Origin: Brugia malayi
Lineage: Eukaryota > Nematoda > Chromadorea > Rhabditida > Onchocercidae
Assembly: GCF_000002995.4 (NCBI RefSeq)
Contig: NW_025062478.1
Coordinates: forward strand, 12,520,001 to 12,584,000
DNA: 64,000 nucleotides
Direction of reading: 5' to 3'
Of the stretch, positions 12,201 through 25,000 are shown in pieces (the first letter of the stretch is position 1; each line of letters begins with the position of its first letter). A program made the position numbers and the translations under genes. Under the pieces are notes generated by a model. The model saw only the letters and a program-made list of their open reading frames with translations, did not search any database and was not told the origin of the DNA.

Positions 12201-15200
12201 CTTTTATCATATTTCTTCTCCTGCATTTGTCAATATTTCGTCGTTTAATTCTTTCACGAAAATTTCTATGGTACAAAGATAGTCGATCGGAGTCTGCAAA
12301 AGACCAGTTTTATTGATAAGTTGACACCATCATTAGAGAAAATTGTTGACAACTATTTCTTTTTAAATTTCATGCAATTTAACCTTATTATATCTTAATT
12401 GATGCTTCAAAAATGTTTCAAATTATTTGTCGTTCTCATCGATTTATTCTCATATTTTTCCATTGTAGTACAGCCATGCTTAAGCTTTTATATTTTATCA
12501 TTATAGCTAAAATCAATTTACACTCCCTCTTGCATTAGTAAGATGGGAACATATAAGACTTTTTCTTGAGTTCTTTTTGTTCTTAAAGCGTCGTGAAATT
12601 TAGCTGTGGTATTTCCATTCCCTTTTTTTTTTCTTTTTTGTGAAATTTAGACTTAATTCTAAAAATGTGTGCAGATTTTCTGAATTACTGTTTATTTTTC
12701 CATTATAGTTTTAGCGTTTTTTTTTTTTTTTTTTTGTTGCAGATATATGTACTTTTCGGTTGAATTGCCAAAATTGTTTTTAAGCTCTTTTTTTTGTAAT
12801 CAAAATATTTGAAGCCATTTATGTTTTTTCAATTGATTTTTAATGCATTAAAAATTAATTTAATTATTATTAAAAATTCAGAATTGTTATATTCTATTTT
12901 CATTTATACATAAAGGAAGATTAAAATATGGAAATGTAGAAATGTAATAATGTAAATTCATATTGTACGCTAGTAAAATTACACATCTTTTTCAGTTCAA
13001 TTGGCATAAAAGTTTGCCTTTTGAAATATTATGATAAATAAATGAGTATTTGTTATAAAATGCGGAAATCATCTGACAGAATTGGTAAATAAAAGATGTC
13101 ATCCAAACGAATTCATTTCAAAGAGCAAAGAAGGGAGAATTAGGAGTTCACTTTCATTCTTTAACTATCACATAATTTTCTGCTTCCATTACTTAAAACT
13201 TTAGATTTGTTAATTTTTTTGAAATATTTTTGAAGTAACCTAAAATTTTTATGGAACTTAATTTACGTAAACTTCGTTTTGCCTTTCATTTTTCTTCTTC
13301 GCACTGTTTTGTGTAATCAAACATCAGCTGTTAGAGGGAGGTTAGGAAAAGTTGTTGATCATTGTTATTGTTTGCTATTGATTCTCAACAGTCGACAGCT
13401 AACTGCTAAGTTTTCCATAGTTCAGAACATTAAATTTTAGATAATTAATTCATGAAAACAATTTTTCAATAATCTTAGAATATTCAAAAATAAGGCTAAG
13501 TCTCTTTTTATGCTTCATAATTACTTTCATTTGTTTATAAGACAGTTATATCGGATTTAATCAGAAATTTGTTAATCATTTAATTTGATTATGTTGTGAC
13601 GTAATAGCTTGAAATTATCGGAGATTTAGATTAATACTTGGAAATAAATAATATAATTTGAAGCTATCTGAGCTTTCTTTACACTCTTAGTAGAAAAGCC
13701 AGGAACTAGTATTAGAGTACCAAGGAGAAAAGTTCGGATGAATAGAACTTATTCGGCCTTGTAAGTCTATCTAATTTTATCTTTTACTTATGATTGTGAT
13801 CATTATCCGATCCTTACGAAAACAATTAAACTCTCTCCAAAACTTTAATTTTTTTCTGAGGATTTGCTGAAGAATTTTAATTTGTCTTCTAAAGGTTTGA
13901 GATTTGAAACTACTAAAGTTTCGGCTAATTTCTTATACCTTGTCTCAACGTTTTTATGGTTGTACTTTTTTGTTCCTGATTTATTTCATCCTTGTCTTTT
14001 TTATTTGATTTAATTGTAACTTTTAATTAATATGAATCTTTTTTCTTAGTGGTTCATTCCAATTTTTAGCTAATTGTTACGGCCATCAATTAATTTAATA
14101 TCGATTTTTAAACCTTTATCGCATTCTGCCCCTTGGTTTATTGATTTTTGTTTCTAACTCTCTATTGAAGTGCTATGTTTTCGACGTTTAATGGTTTATT
14201 GAAGATTCTAAATCATAAGAAAGTAGTAGATTATACATTTTATTTTTGCTAAGTTTTTTGTCATATTTTTTTTTTTTTTAATTTTTTTAATTTTAGAAAC
14301 CAACAGAACTTTCGGGTGTTTCAAGTTCAGACGAAAGTACGTTATCGTTGAAAAGTGAACAAAGGAGTTTACCTTCCAACCAATTTTCAATTATGTCGTC
14401 CGAGTCCATGAATACGTACATGTCGCAAATTGTGCCAGAATCAGCTGGAATAGACGAGACGAAAAACTCATTGTCATCATTTAACGAAGGTAATTAAACA
14501 TTTCAAACTTCACTTTTAAGAATAAAATCGAAGTTGAGTTTCCGTTTTTTTTTTTTATGATATAATCCTTTCTATGTAGTTTACCTCAGTCAATTTTTTT
14601 TTTTTTTTTTCATCGATTTTTTCCACTTTTGGTTCCAAATAACAAAAGACTATTTGGTGATGTTCTGTTCTGTTTTTAGTGGTATATTTGGCATCAAATT
14701 CAACAGATAATAATTATCCCGATGACAAAGACATGACGAAAAATGACGCAGAAAACCAAAATGAAATTTCAGTGGAACATAAACAAATGTTGGACGCTGG
14801 TTCAGTTACAACGGTGTCACTACTTACACGTAAGTTCTTATTTTTGAGTTACTTGTAAATTCTAAAATATTTATGATTTTATGAAGCTTTACATTCCATT
14901 ACTTTAAATTTTCCTACATTTAAGTTTTAATTTCATACATATCATCTGTTATCAAATTATGACTAAGAGATTTTTTTTTTTCTAAAAAAAATTCTGAGTT
15001 GCATGCTTTATCTTTGAAATCGAGTCACCGAACTATTTTCATTTCTTGCCATGTGTTACGCAGACCACTATTTGGGTATTTTCGATATCTTTTTTTTAAG
15101 TGTAATTTTTTTTAAATGTAATTTTAAGCTGCTTACCTTTAGTACAACTTTATATTTGTTGATAGCCTTACTTTTAGTCATAAATTGATAATACGTTAAG

Positions 15201-15791
15201 ATTAACTAGATTTTTTTTTTTGAAATTGATATTTAATTTTAATCCATTTTCTTTTTTATTTTCAGCATTAAATGATGAAACAGCAAAGACGATCGATGAA
15301 AGAAGCAATGGACTCATTTCACTGAGTAATAATGATGATGATTATGATTATGAAGATGAAAATGCGTTAACATCGTGTGGTCGTTCAAGTTCTGTTATAG
15401 ATGACGTTCCAGTCACACCTAAAAGGCCGTACAGATTGCTAGATCCATCAAAGTAAGTATTACTTTTAATTCATAAAAAAAAAAGAAATACTTTTTTTCA
15501 TTGTGCAAGTCTGAAAAGCAATGTTTGTAGGAGTGAAAATCGACAAGTAAAATTACAAATGAATTGTCTATGTGAAATTCTAAAATTATATACACGAAGT
15601 AATAATTTGGTTCCAACTTATATTTCTGTAATCTCAAACATATGTCTCTCTTTTTCTTTAATTGCTATTTAAATTATAATTTTAGCCCGTCTATATTCAA
15701 CGAAGTGCTAGCTGTTACGGTTGGTATTGCAGCACTGGGAGCTGGCATATATGTAGTATACAAATTTATTGCTCATCGATCTTCTCCGTGA
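9233..15791 (+). CDS. Tail-anchored PDZ protein, SYNJ2BP/OMP25-like with long extensions
   Basis: Exons: 9233-9344, 10457-10653, 11229-11297, 11451-11526, 11781 (or 11790)-11926, 12004-12120, 14297-14489, 14680-14829, 15266-15452, 15686-15791; about 450 residues. One PDZ domain lies at about 135-230 with the carboxylate loop in GFNIVGGIDQEY, then GDSGIFISRI and GDRIISVNGILL; GFNIVGG and the DSGI(F/Y)(I/V)SRI string closely match human SYNJ2BP/OMP25. The C-terminus is one hydrophobic segment (VLAVTVGIAALGAGIYVVY) flanked by Lys, His and Arg with a very short tail, as in OMP25, a tail-anchored protein of the mitochondrial outer membrane. OMP25 is only about 145 residues. The extra parts here are a basic Arg-rich N-terminus (FLKRFGKRLF, RRPLLRRNR) and a Ser/Asp/Glu-rich, disordered-looking stretch of about 190 residues between PDZ and anchor. 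TPKR occurs twice (VTPKRAF, VTPKRPY). Likely a mitochondrial surface scaffold; partners unknown. Confidence 0.8.
9620..9688. other. GC-richer imperfect hairpin in an intron
   Basis: Inside the first intron of the PDZ gene a locally GC-rich stretch can fold: CAATCT with AGATTG at the base and TTTCCG with CGGAAA above it, with an internal loop. It stands out from the AT-rich surroundings. It may be a small RNA or a degraded mobile element; I recognise neither. Confidence 0.25.
10288..10340. repeat. Short tandem repeat, about 3 copies of a 21-22-bp unit
   Basis: TCTTATTGT recurs three times (10290, 10309 and 10328 approximately) with related spacers. It lies in the first intron of the PDZ gene; no function is evident. 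Confidence 0.5.
11773..11790 (+). other. Two competing 3' splice sites 9 bases apart
   Basis: The exon that carries the PDZ ligand loop can start at 11781 (after TTTGAG) or at 11790 (after TCATAG). Both keep the frame and differ by three residues (EIIEFGF or EFGF). The second AG has the more usual preceding base. Neither has a strong pyrimidine tract. Confidence 0.5.
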
Positions 15792-16075
15792 ACATTTTAT
15801 TTTACCTTGTAATAATGTAATCAACAATTTTTCATATTTTCGAATCGCATTTATATGGCATAATTCATCGTCAGCAAATTAATATGCATAGAGAAGATCA
15901 GATATATTTCGTCAGGTGAATATCTTGCTCAATCGCAGTCACAATTATGCTTATATCATGAGTTAAATCACGACTTAATAGTTGAAATCGAAAAAAAAAA
16001 AAAAAAAACATACGTGGACAGAATTTTCATCTTCCATTTTTCAACATCTGGAGCAACGGAAATCCTATAAATCTG

Positions 16076-16107
<32 letters not shown>

Positions 16108-16990
16108 CTACAATACTTAATTCGATGGTGCAAAACTATATACGTTTTTGATGTCTGCTTGCTCAGTTATTTGAATTCGTATTCGGGTCTTTGCTTTTTT
16201 TTTTTTTTTTTGTTGTCTTTCTTCATTCATATATAAAATTTTGACGAAGTTTCATTGATCCGTTTTGAAAGTTAGATTTAAATATGGTAACTGTAAATGT
16301 AATTTTTGGAGCGAATCTGTATGCCTTAAATTTCCAGTTGGTATTTACTTTTTCTTTTTCCTTCAACTTTTTTTGTATTCTATTTAAATTTGCCCAGTAT
16401 TAGTTAAAAAAAATTAGCTTTTCATTATGGATTTCTGCTAATTGTATGATTTTATTAAGATTGTACTAAAATTTTTGATTCTTTTTTATGGTGAAATTTT
16501 CTACAAATGGATGAAAATTTTACTTTGCTTTTTTCATGCTTATTTGTGTGAGAAATTTTGAAATTCGAAAATTTTTGCGGTAGTTATTTGAGTGCTTTAT
16601 GCATTTTACTATTTGTATTGAATAAATTGTAGTAATTGCTGGTGTAGCTATCATTTCTTTAGTCCAATAGGTTTTATATTCTTCCAATTTTTAACATATA
16701 TAAATTCATGCTAGTAAAGTTATTACATTCTTCTTTTTTTTTTTTTTTCTGAAGTTTTAATCAAACGAAAAATTAGAACAACAAATGAGCTGTATAGCAT
16801 TAAAATTATGAAACATTATTAAGGTAGACCTACTGGCAGAATCTTTTGCAAATTTTCAAGAATAACTTTATGTTTGAAAATTAATTACTGGAATTTTTTT
16901 TTTTTGAATTTTTTTAAATACTGGGGAAAAATGAAATACAAGGAAAATATTAATTGAGTTGTCTACATTTTGTGCATTTACATCTTCCAA
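15792..16990. other. 3' UTR and intergenic spacer
   Basis: Follows the PDZ gene stop. Contains poly(A) runs of 18 and 26 bases (about 15991 and 16081) and poly(T) runs. I see no gene. The same-strand TRNT1 gene starts 1.26 kb after the stop, longer than usual in nematode operons. Confidence 0.55.
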
Positions 16991-16999
16991 CTTTTTCAG
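16991..16999 (+). other. CTTTTTCAG acceptor before TRNT1 (probable SL acceptor)
   Basis: A textbook nematode 3' splice site 57 bases before the TRNT1 ATG. No exon with a matching open frame is visible before it, so trans-splicing of a leader is the simplest reading. Confidence 0.5.
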
Positions 17000-17055
17000 A
17001 AATAGATCAACTAATCAGAATTCACATGCGATGAAATTTAGCATTAATAATATTA

Positions 17056-20000
17056 ATGAGAGGATACTGTTTGAAATATTTGTTATTACAAATTCGAAAT
17101 ATCAGTGGCAAACAATTAATCGTTCCAAAAATGTTTGCTGAACCTATCGTACCGATTGTTCAAAAAATTGATACGCCTCAATTTAAGGCACTTTTTACAC
17201 CTGAACTTATTAAACTTAATGATCTATTCAAGAAGAATGATTTTCAATTGCGGTATGTATTAATTGCAGTTGAAAATATCATATTATTATAACAGTAGTA
17301 TAGTAGTAGTAATCGTAGTGTGATAATTCAAGAAGAATAATTTTCCACATTCTAAAATATTTCATATTTATATTATATCTACTTTATGCTTTAAGTCATT
17401 GTCTTTTTGTTGACAGGAAAAAAGAAAGAAAGTTCAATTTTAGTTATATGCACGATTAGTTCAGATAGCTATGCTAGCATTTTATTGCATTTGTATTCAG
17501 TAGCTTATAATATTTATAATAATAGGAGTTTATTTGAGTAACAAATAAATATTTGTATCAGTGAGAAAGATGTTTGGTAGAAATTAATTTTATACGCTAA
17601 GAAAAAGCATATAATATGTAATTTTAGTCATTTTAATTTCTTTTTTTGGTATTTTAAAATTTTGTATTGCATCTTTTCTTTTTATTTTTATCTCTTTCTT
17701 TTTTTTTTTTTACAGTATGGCTGGTGGTGCAGTTCGCGATCTTTTAATGGGCATAAAACCATGTGATATTGATTTTGCTACAAATGCAACGCCAGAAAAA
17801 ATGAAGGTCAATTTGTCAGTGATTATGAATAACAATAAAATTGTCAGTAGTGCTAATTTTGAAAAAATGATTAAATTATCAGCGATGTTAAATAAGAACG
17901 ATTAGATTTTTAATGTATTATTTATGCGGTAGTTCTGTGAAATGGAACTTTGAATAATGGAACTAAAAATGGGACTTTATAGGATCAATGTAAATAGAGA
18001 ATGGAAAAATTTGAAATTAAGAATTAGTGATGTATGAGAAATTTAAGTTCAAAATCATACAGGATTTTGTCATATATTTACATCGACCTATTTTATTAGC
18101 TGATAATGCTTTTATTGAAATAATTTAATTTCAGGAGTTATTTCTTCGCGAAGGTATCCGAATGTTGAATAAAAATGGTGAAGAACATGGAACGATTACT
18201 TGTCGTATTGATGATAAGGAAAATTTTGAAATTACAACTTTAAGGCATGTTAATTTTTGTTACATTATTCATTTTGAACAGTGATGAGAGTAATTGTAAT
18301 GTAAATATGCTTGAGGATTCATGCTATAAATTTTCACAACTATTTTATTAAAAAAAAAATTTTGTCTCTCTCATATTCTGATCGTTTTGTGGATTCTTGA
18401 TTTAGAATCAAGTACCATACTTATTTCAGGATTGATACTGTTTGTGATGGACGTCGAGCAAAGATTGAATTCACAACTAATTGGCAGCTAGATGCAAATA
18501 GACGTGACTTGACGGTTAATTCACTTTTCCTAGGTAAGTTAATTGTTTATTTATTTAAGGGACATTTTCCTACAATGCGAATTTATTTCTAAAAAAATTT
18601 CCTTTAAGTTTCTCTTCTTAATTTTCCATTAGTTAAAAATTATTCATTTTTTAAATTTTCAATTGCAATATAGCGTGTCTTTTTTTAAAGATTTGGATGG
18701 CACCGTTATTGATTATTTCGGTGGAATAAAAGATCTAGAAGAACGGAAAATTGTTTTTGTAGGCGATGCAAATCAAAGGATTCAGGTTTTTTTTTTTTGC
18801 AGTCTTCAAATTGGCTTGACTCGTTTTTCTCTGTCTTCTTTACAACTTCTGTGTCAAATCTTTAGTACAAACTATTCATTCACTAGATCATCTCATAATA
18901 AATGATGACTGTTTCTAGGAAGACTATTTGAGGATATTACGATATTTCCGTTTTTATGGTCGATTGGCCATAGATGGTGAAATGCACGACAAAGCAACAC
19001 TGGATGCTATCATTTCGAATAGAAATGGCCTGAAAGTCAGTTTATTGCTTTTAATGGATATTCTGTCGATCTTGTTAAAATGGTCATGTGAGAAAAAAAA
19101 AAAAAAATCAGGAAGAAAAATAGAGAATTTGTGAAAACTTGAATTTAATTATGATATTTTTTTTTTCAAATACATTATTCATCATTTCATATGTATTATT
19201 TTGTAGTACCAACTTATAGATGGAAATTATTGCTGAATTCTTCGTTATTTCTAGCAATGAACGGTCACATTTATTAATTACTTTTCCTAATAATTTCCAT
19301 TTATAGCTAGTACTGCGAAATACTGCAGAAGAAATTTTGATGGAATTAATAATGATTTTTTTTTCTAGGATATAAGTGGTGAACGAATTTGGATGGAATT
19401 AAAGAAAATATGCGTTGGCCGGTTGGGTGGTGCTGTATTAACAACGATGCTAAAGCGATGTAACTTAGCTTCCTTGTTGGGACTTCCGGAAAAAGCGGAT
19501 ACAGTTTACTTTTGCAAATTGCATAAGCGTTATTATCCAAAAATAGAAGCAATGACATTATTATCATCATTATTTACTGAAATGGGACAAATTGAAATAT
19601 TTCACAGGAGGTGGTTATTCATTTTCTAGATTAACTTGATTTTTTTTTTTAAAAAGTGCAAGAATTACTTTAGGATAAGTTAATCACTAAAATTAAATTT
19701 ATCAATAAATTCAATGTAATAATTAAAATTTAGTCTAAACTGGGTAAAATCTACTCATCCGTTCGATTAATTGACAAAATTGAAATATCAATACCTATGC
19801 ATAACATATAGCAGTATTATCTGTATAATTTTAACCACTTCTTTTTATGGAGTACTTTATTAAGTTACCGAATTTACGTGTAATTGTAAATTCGTTCTAA
19901 CTTAATCAATCTAATAAATTTTATAATTTACATATATTTTAATTCAGTTCACAATAATATATGTGACTAAAAAGTCTTCGTCTTCTTTTCTTCTGTTATT

Positions 20001-20946
20001 GACTTGACCAAAGTATTATCATCATGAAAAAAAGTAAAATTTAATAATTTTTCAATAAAACAAATTTTACAGCGGATGCATATTTCGTTTAGATGTAAGT
20101 TATCTTATGCTGAGAAAACGCTAACCGAATTTATTGTGGAACATCGCGATGAAGCAGAGAAGAATGTCAATTCAATTTTATTTTTCAAAAATATCTTGTT
20201 GATTGAAGAACGATTGCACAAGTTTACAAGTGATTTTTTCTTTTTCCTTTATTCTGAGATTTATGATTTTTAAGATAAGTTGCATATGGATGTTTCTATG
20301 GTTAACATTGAGTTAATGAATAAGACGAATATGAATGGATTTTCATTTTAATTCCAGGAAAAAAAATTCAAACAAGTCGAGAGAAAGTAATTGAATTGGC
20401 AAAATATGCAATGGTTAATGATGAGCTGATCAATGAATTGAGTATTTGGGAAATGCCAACATTTCCAATTGGTGGGATTGACTTGATGCATAACAATATT
20501 TCACCTGGACCACATGTTAAGCAAATTCTTGACTATCTTTTCCAAATATGGATTGAAGTATGTTTGATTTTTATTTTCTATTGTGCCAGATATTTTAGTC
20601 TTAATAAATTATATTTACATCAAGTATTTTTGGATGTAATGAATTGATTAATACTAAAAATTTTACACTTGATGAAAATAATTAAAACGGAGTACAAGTT
20701 AATTCTTTCAAATTTCTTCCTCTAATTTGTCAGCATGTTTGGTTGTATTTTTAATTTGTAATTTATGAAATTCGTTTGAATGAAATAGAAGTCATCTCGA
20801 AGTTCCATACGAATGATACAAATTTGTTATAGAGTGAATGGATGATAAGTAAAGAAGAATTGTTAAAGCATATCAATGATATTGAATGGACTGATAAGAA
20901 AAACCGCGTAGGATGTAAACGAAAGCTTAGCTCTGACGCTAAATGA
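17056..20946 (+). CDS. TRNT1: CCA tRNA nucleotidyltransferase (TRNT1), mitochondrial and cytosolic
   Basis: Exons: 17056-17252, 17716-17806, 18135-18244, 18430-18533, 18691-18785, 18919-19035, 19369-19610, 20093-20229, 20358-20557, 20833-20946; 468 residues. It adds or repairs CCA at tRNA 3' ends in cytosol, nucleus and mitochondria. Class II signatures are in order: GGAVRDLL (69-76), the metal-binding DID (Asp83, Asp85), GTITCRID, the base-recognition region with RRDLT (157-161), and [15 protein letters not shown] (200-214). The match to the human enzyme runs nearly end to end (434 residues there). Residues 1-25 are basic, hydrophobic and without acids ([14 protein letters not shown]), like a mitochondrial presequence; Met26 at 17131 could start the cytosolic form. 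The third intron has a GC donor. The exon starting at 20093 uses an ATTTCGTTTAG acceptor, chosen because the stronger TTTTACAG at 20072 would break the frame. Confidence 0.92.
18245..18429 (+). other. GC-AG intron in TRNT1
   Basis: The exon ends ...ACTTTAAG and the intron begins GCATGT. Only this border joins the frame (ITTL-R-IDT, as in the human protein) to the TTTCAG acceptor at 18429. No usable GT is close by. GC donors are a known minor class. Confidence 0.75.
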
Positions 20947-22079
20947 TATTATATTTGAGAGGAAGAAAAAAAAAAATATGTAAAAATATCTTGTTTCGTT
21001 CCTTTTTTGTTCCCTGTATCATTTTGTGTATTGAACGTTTCTGTTTCTTTTTCATGCTCATAATTTTGATAAAGATAATTGCATTATTCTTTTGCATTTT
21101 TGCATTTCATTGTCATGTTAAAAATGAAATTTTTAGGTGAAAAGGAAAAATAAGAGCACTTTTCTCGAAATTTTGTTTTATTTTCTAGTAAAATGCAGAT
21201 TTATTACCCATATGATGCTGGAGAAGTATGAAATGACTATGTTTACTGATTTAAATGTAGGACAATTATTGGAGGAAAATACAGTATTAGATTTAGGACA
21301 TATTTATATGTGAAAGTTTCCTTTTCAAAATGAAAAAAGGGTTGAATTTAAAATTTCTTACTAATGTTAGGTAAAGATTTACGCATGATGTCTTCTATAT
21401 ATCATTAAATAAATGGTTGTGGATATTAATTGGTATTAAATTGCAACTAATTTAGAATCAAAAAAGATGAAATGTGTTGGGAAAGTTTCTGTCTTTTATA
21501 ATAAATTTGTTGGTAACTAATCTCGACTTTTTTTTTAATCACAAAGAAACGAGTACAGTAAATAGGAAACAGTGTCAACATGATTTTACGAGTATTACCA
21601 AATGTCAATATGAACAAATCACAGCAAATTCCGAATCCAAAAGTAATAAAACATTTTTTTCTTTTTTTTTTTTTTGGTGAAAGTAATTTTGAGAAAGTCT
21701 TAGAAGCCTTCTCCCAAAAACCTTATCGTTAAAGACTATTATAAGAACAGGCCTAATGGAACGTTTTCGCATTTTTCTTTTTTATCCGCAAACTTCTCGC
21801 TAAGAATGACATTCAGCTACAAATTTCCCATCTTCTTTTTTTCCACTGTCAGAAGCATATCTGAGTGAAATTAATTCCCTTCCACAAATAAGACCGTTTA
21901 TCAATTCGTCAACTCTCCAGTTAAAAATACTTGAATAGGTAAGGAACCGGTAAGTAATAGCTACATACATACTACAAAAACACGAAGATTAAAACAAAAT
22001 ATAGTGAAAGATTGAAAAATGATTAGAAGTCAGAAAAAAAAAAGACCGATAAGTTGTATATTTTTACATGAATGTCACT
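20947..22079. other. Convergent 3' region between TRNT1 (+) and spastin (-)
   Basis: Holds the 3' UTRs of both genes. T-rich open frames (20943-21140, 21474-21680) are low-complexity. The one stretch that looks exon-like is 21189-21313, listed separately. Confidence 0.55.
21189..21313 (+). CDS. Possible alternative last exon of TRNT1
   Basis: After a good acceptor (TTTTCTAG, ending 21188) a 125-base stretch reads open to TGA with normal-looking composition, including KYEMTMFTDLNVGQLLEEN. If an internal donor in the usual last TRNT1 exon were used (GGAT/GTAAAC near 20911-20916), the phase would fit and give a different C-terminus of about 40 residues. I do not recognise the peptide, and a chance open frame of this length is possible. 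Confidence 0.25.
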
Positions 22080-25000
22080 TCAGTCAGACTGCCCAGCTGT
22101 TGCTGCATATTTCCGTAACTTCTGCAACATCCGTTCATTTGTTGAAGGTTTGATAGCTTTCATTGCAATCTCAAAATCACGTAGTGTTATCGGCCGAAGT
22201 TCCGTACTGACTAAATTTTTTATATCCTTACGTGATAGGTCACGAATTGGCACCATCGCAGCTTCACGACAAAGAGCAACCAAGTCCGAATTGGAGTATC
22301 CATGCGTCCATTCTGCAAGGATTCTGAAAATCCGGCACCACTTACATGACTGATTTAACAAAATTTGGTATTTATGACACTTGTAATGTAGCAGTGTCTG
22401 TTAACATAACTTAGTAATTCTACAATTCTGATAAAACTTTTCTTTCAAAGATGGTAAGCAAATAACGAGTTTGATTATTTCATTATATGCTGCTCATCAT
22501 ATTATTGCATCATTAAAATTTATGATAAATAAATATACAAATAAAAAATCGCTTATAGCTTATAGAAAAAGTTTTCAGTGCTTTAGCAAAAATCTACTCC
22601 TAACATCCTTTATCAACTAGAGGGATCAAATTGTAAATAATCAAAATTGCTTTCGAGATACGAAAAGAGTATAGTTTAGAACTTTCACTGAAAATGACGC
22701 AGTAATAGGCAAAAGTAGGGGTTAACTAAATGCAAAACTAACTTTAGATAATGGAAGTAACAAGCTATTTTATTTAAAACCTAATTTTGGGGACTTACTG
22801 CCTTTGTGTAAGACCGAGGTCAAATGAAGTTTTCGTTTTCTCGAGCAATGACATGATTAGTTTAAGGCGTGCTGCTGCATTTGGTACATCAATGAGAATT
22901 CGTTTTGGAAATCGGCGTAGAATGGCTGAATCGAGCTCTTCAGGGCGATTTGTTGCACCAATCACCAGTAAACGATCATCTTTTGACGATAACATACCAT
23001 CCATTTGAATTAGAAATTCCGTTTTCATACGTCTTGAAACCTGAAATGGAAAGGGATTTCAAAAGTTCAGGGTAAAGTTATTCTGAATCCAATATGACAA
23101 AAGCTAAATTTAGATTGACGTATATAAAACTTATAATTATTACAGAAATATGTTGAACAAACCTCAGTTTCCTTCTCATTACGTTCACACAAAATGGAGT
23201 CAATTTCATCGATGAATATGATTGTTGGTTGCCCATTACGAGCAATTTGAAATAAAGCGCGGACAATTTTTTCAGCATCACCAACCCATTTTGAAGTTAG
23301 TGAAGCTGCTGAAACATTCAGGAACATCGTTGAACCACATTCTCCAGCTACAGCACGAGCCTAAAATTCGAAAGCATATCTAATCTAAAAAAAATTCAGA
23401 AAATCCAAATATATAGCTCTACATTATAATTTATAATGAAAAATGTAACATGTGTAGATTGATAGAATATATCTACAATTTTTAAATTTTAGGCAAAAAT
23501 AAATTAAAAACTGTGTCAGAATAAATATACCAGTAATGTTTTGCCGTTTCCTGGCGGACCAAATAGTAAAATTCCCTGCGCAGGTTGACGAAGACCAGAA
23601 AATAAGGATGGATTAACAGTCGGTAAAATAACTGTTTCTTCCAGGGCACGTTTGGCTGTTTCAGCGCCTATAATGTCGCTCATCTTTACGTCATCTTGAT
23701 TCAAAATTTCATTTAGCAGCGGACCACCAAATTTGTCATCGACGCCTTTTAGGAGATTGCTCCGAGTACGAGCATTCTGGAAAGTGGAGCAAAATTTCAA
23801 TGAAGCAAAGTTCCTTATTGATTTAAGCATTTCAAATCAATGAATGGTGCGATACTAACAAAAAAAAAAAACCATATGAAGCTGAAAAAATGGAAGAATA
23901 CGCCACAAAATTTTTTGAATAAAAAGTGAAAACTATCGTACACAAAAGATTTTCATCTTTTATATTTCCAAATAGTTTTTGGTAATTTTATTTATCTGCT
24001 TCTCACCTTGTAAAAAAAGCATTCTATATACAACAAATATCTAGTGTAACATTAATTTTATCACTTGTTCCTTGTTTACTCCTTCCTTCGTTTTGATAAA
24101 ATTTGAGAAGTACTCTTCCTATTATATCAGGCTGTACCTTTCTAATTAAACTGTAATTACTCATCTCAATTTCTACAAATTTTTCTCAAACAAATCTCCA
24201 AATTCTCCAAAAATATGAATAACTCACTGAATAATTGATGTTTTTCTTTTCGGAGCTGATTGGCCTACTGGATAGTTGGGCAGTTTGTGGTTTACTAATT
24301 GAAGGTGACACAAACTGAACAGGTCTATGCTGTAGATTTCGATTTCCTTTCGATGGGAACATTTTTTCTGAATGAAAAAAAAAAAAATAAATTTTTGATT
24401 ATGAACAGAATTAAATGGTTACAGTGAAAAACACCAAATAAAATTTTATATGCACTAAACTATTTAAACAATAAAAGGATAAAAAAAAATCATTCAACAC
24501 CATCGCTTAGGGAGCCCTCATTTGACAAGCAAATAACCTATATTAAAATTAAAAAAGAAAATCGGCATAGAATTATTTAAAACTCATAAACATAAGCATT
24601 AATTGTTAAAAACGATAATCACAACTTTAAGCTTACCCAGATCACTAAGTCTTCCCTTTGTTGCTTCTAAATTTCGTTTCATTGCTTCACGATGCGTTAT
24701 AACTTCGCTTCGTTTCTCAGGATATACTTTATCTGGTGATATTTTCAAAGCTTTCTCAAAATACTCAATACCCATACGGTATTTTTCCATTGCTATCCGC
24801 TTCCTCTGTTCGTCTGAAAAATGAATTAAAATTGGATTTACTCCACTCAGAACATTTGAATATAATCGATTTATCGAATCAATAATAAAATGTGTACAAA
24901 ATAATCCTTTTGCATATAAAAAGGTGTAAAAATTTCAAATTCAAGATCTAGTTATTTTATACTTGTATAAAATAAGCAAAAATTACTTCTAAATCTGATC

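Noticed and set aside
20071..20092. The strong TTTTACAG acceptor at 20072 for the TRNT1 exon
   Set aside because: With the only available donor it shifts the frame and stops; the weaker acceptor at 20092 keeps the conserved sequence.
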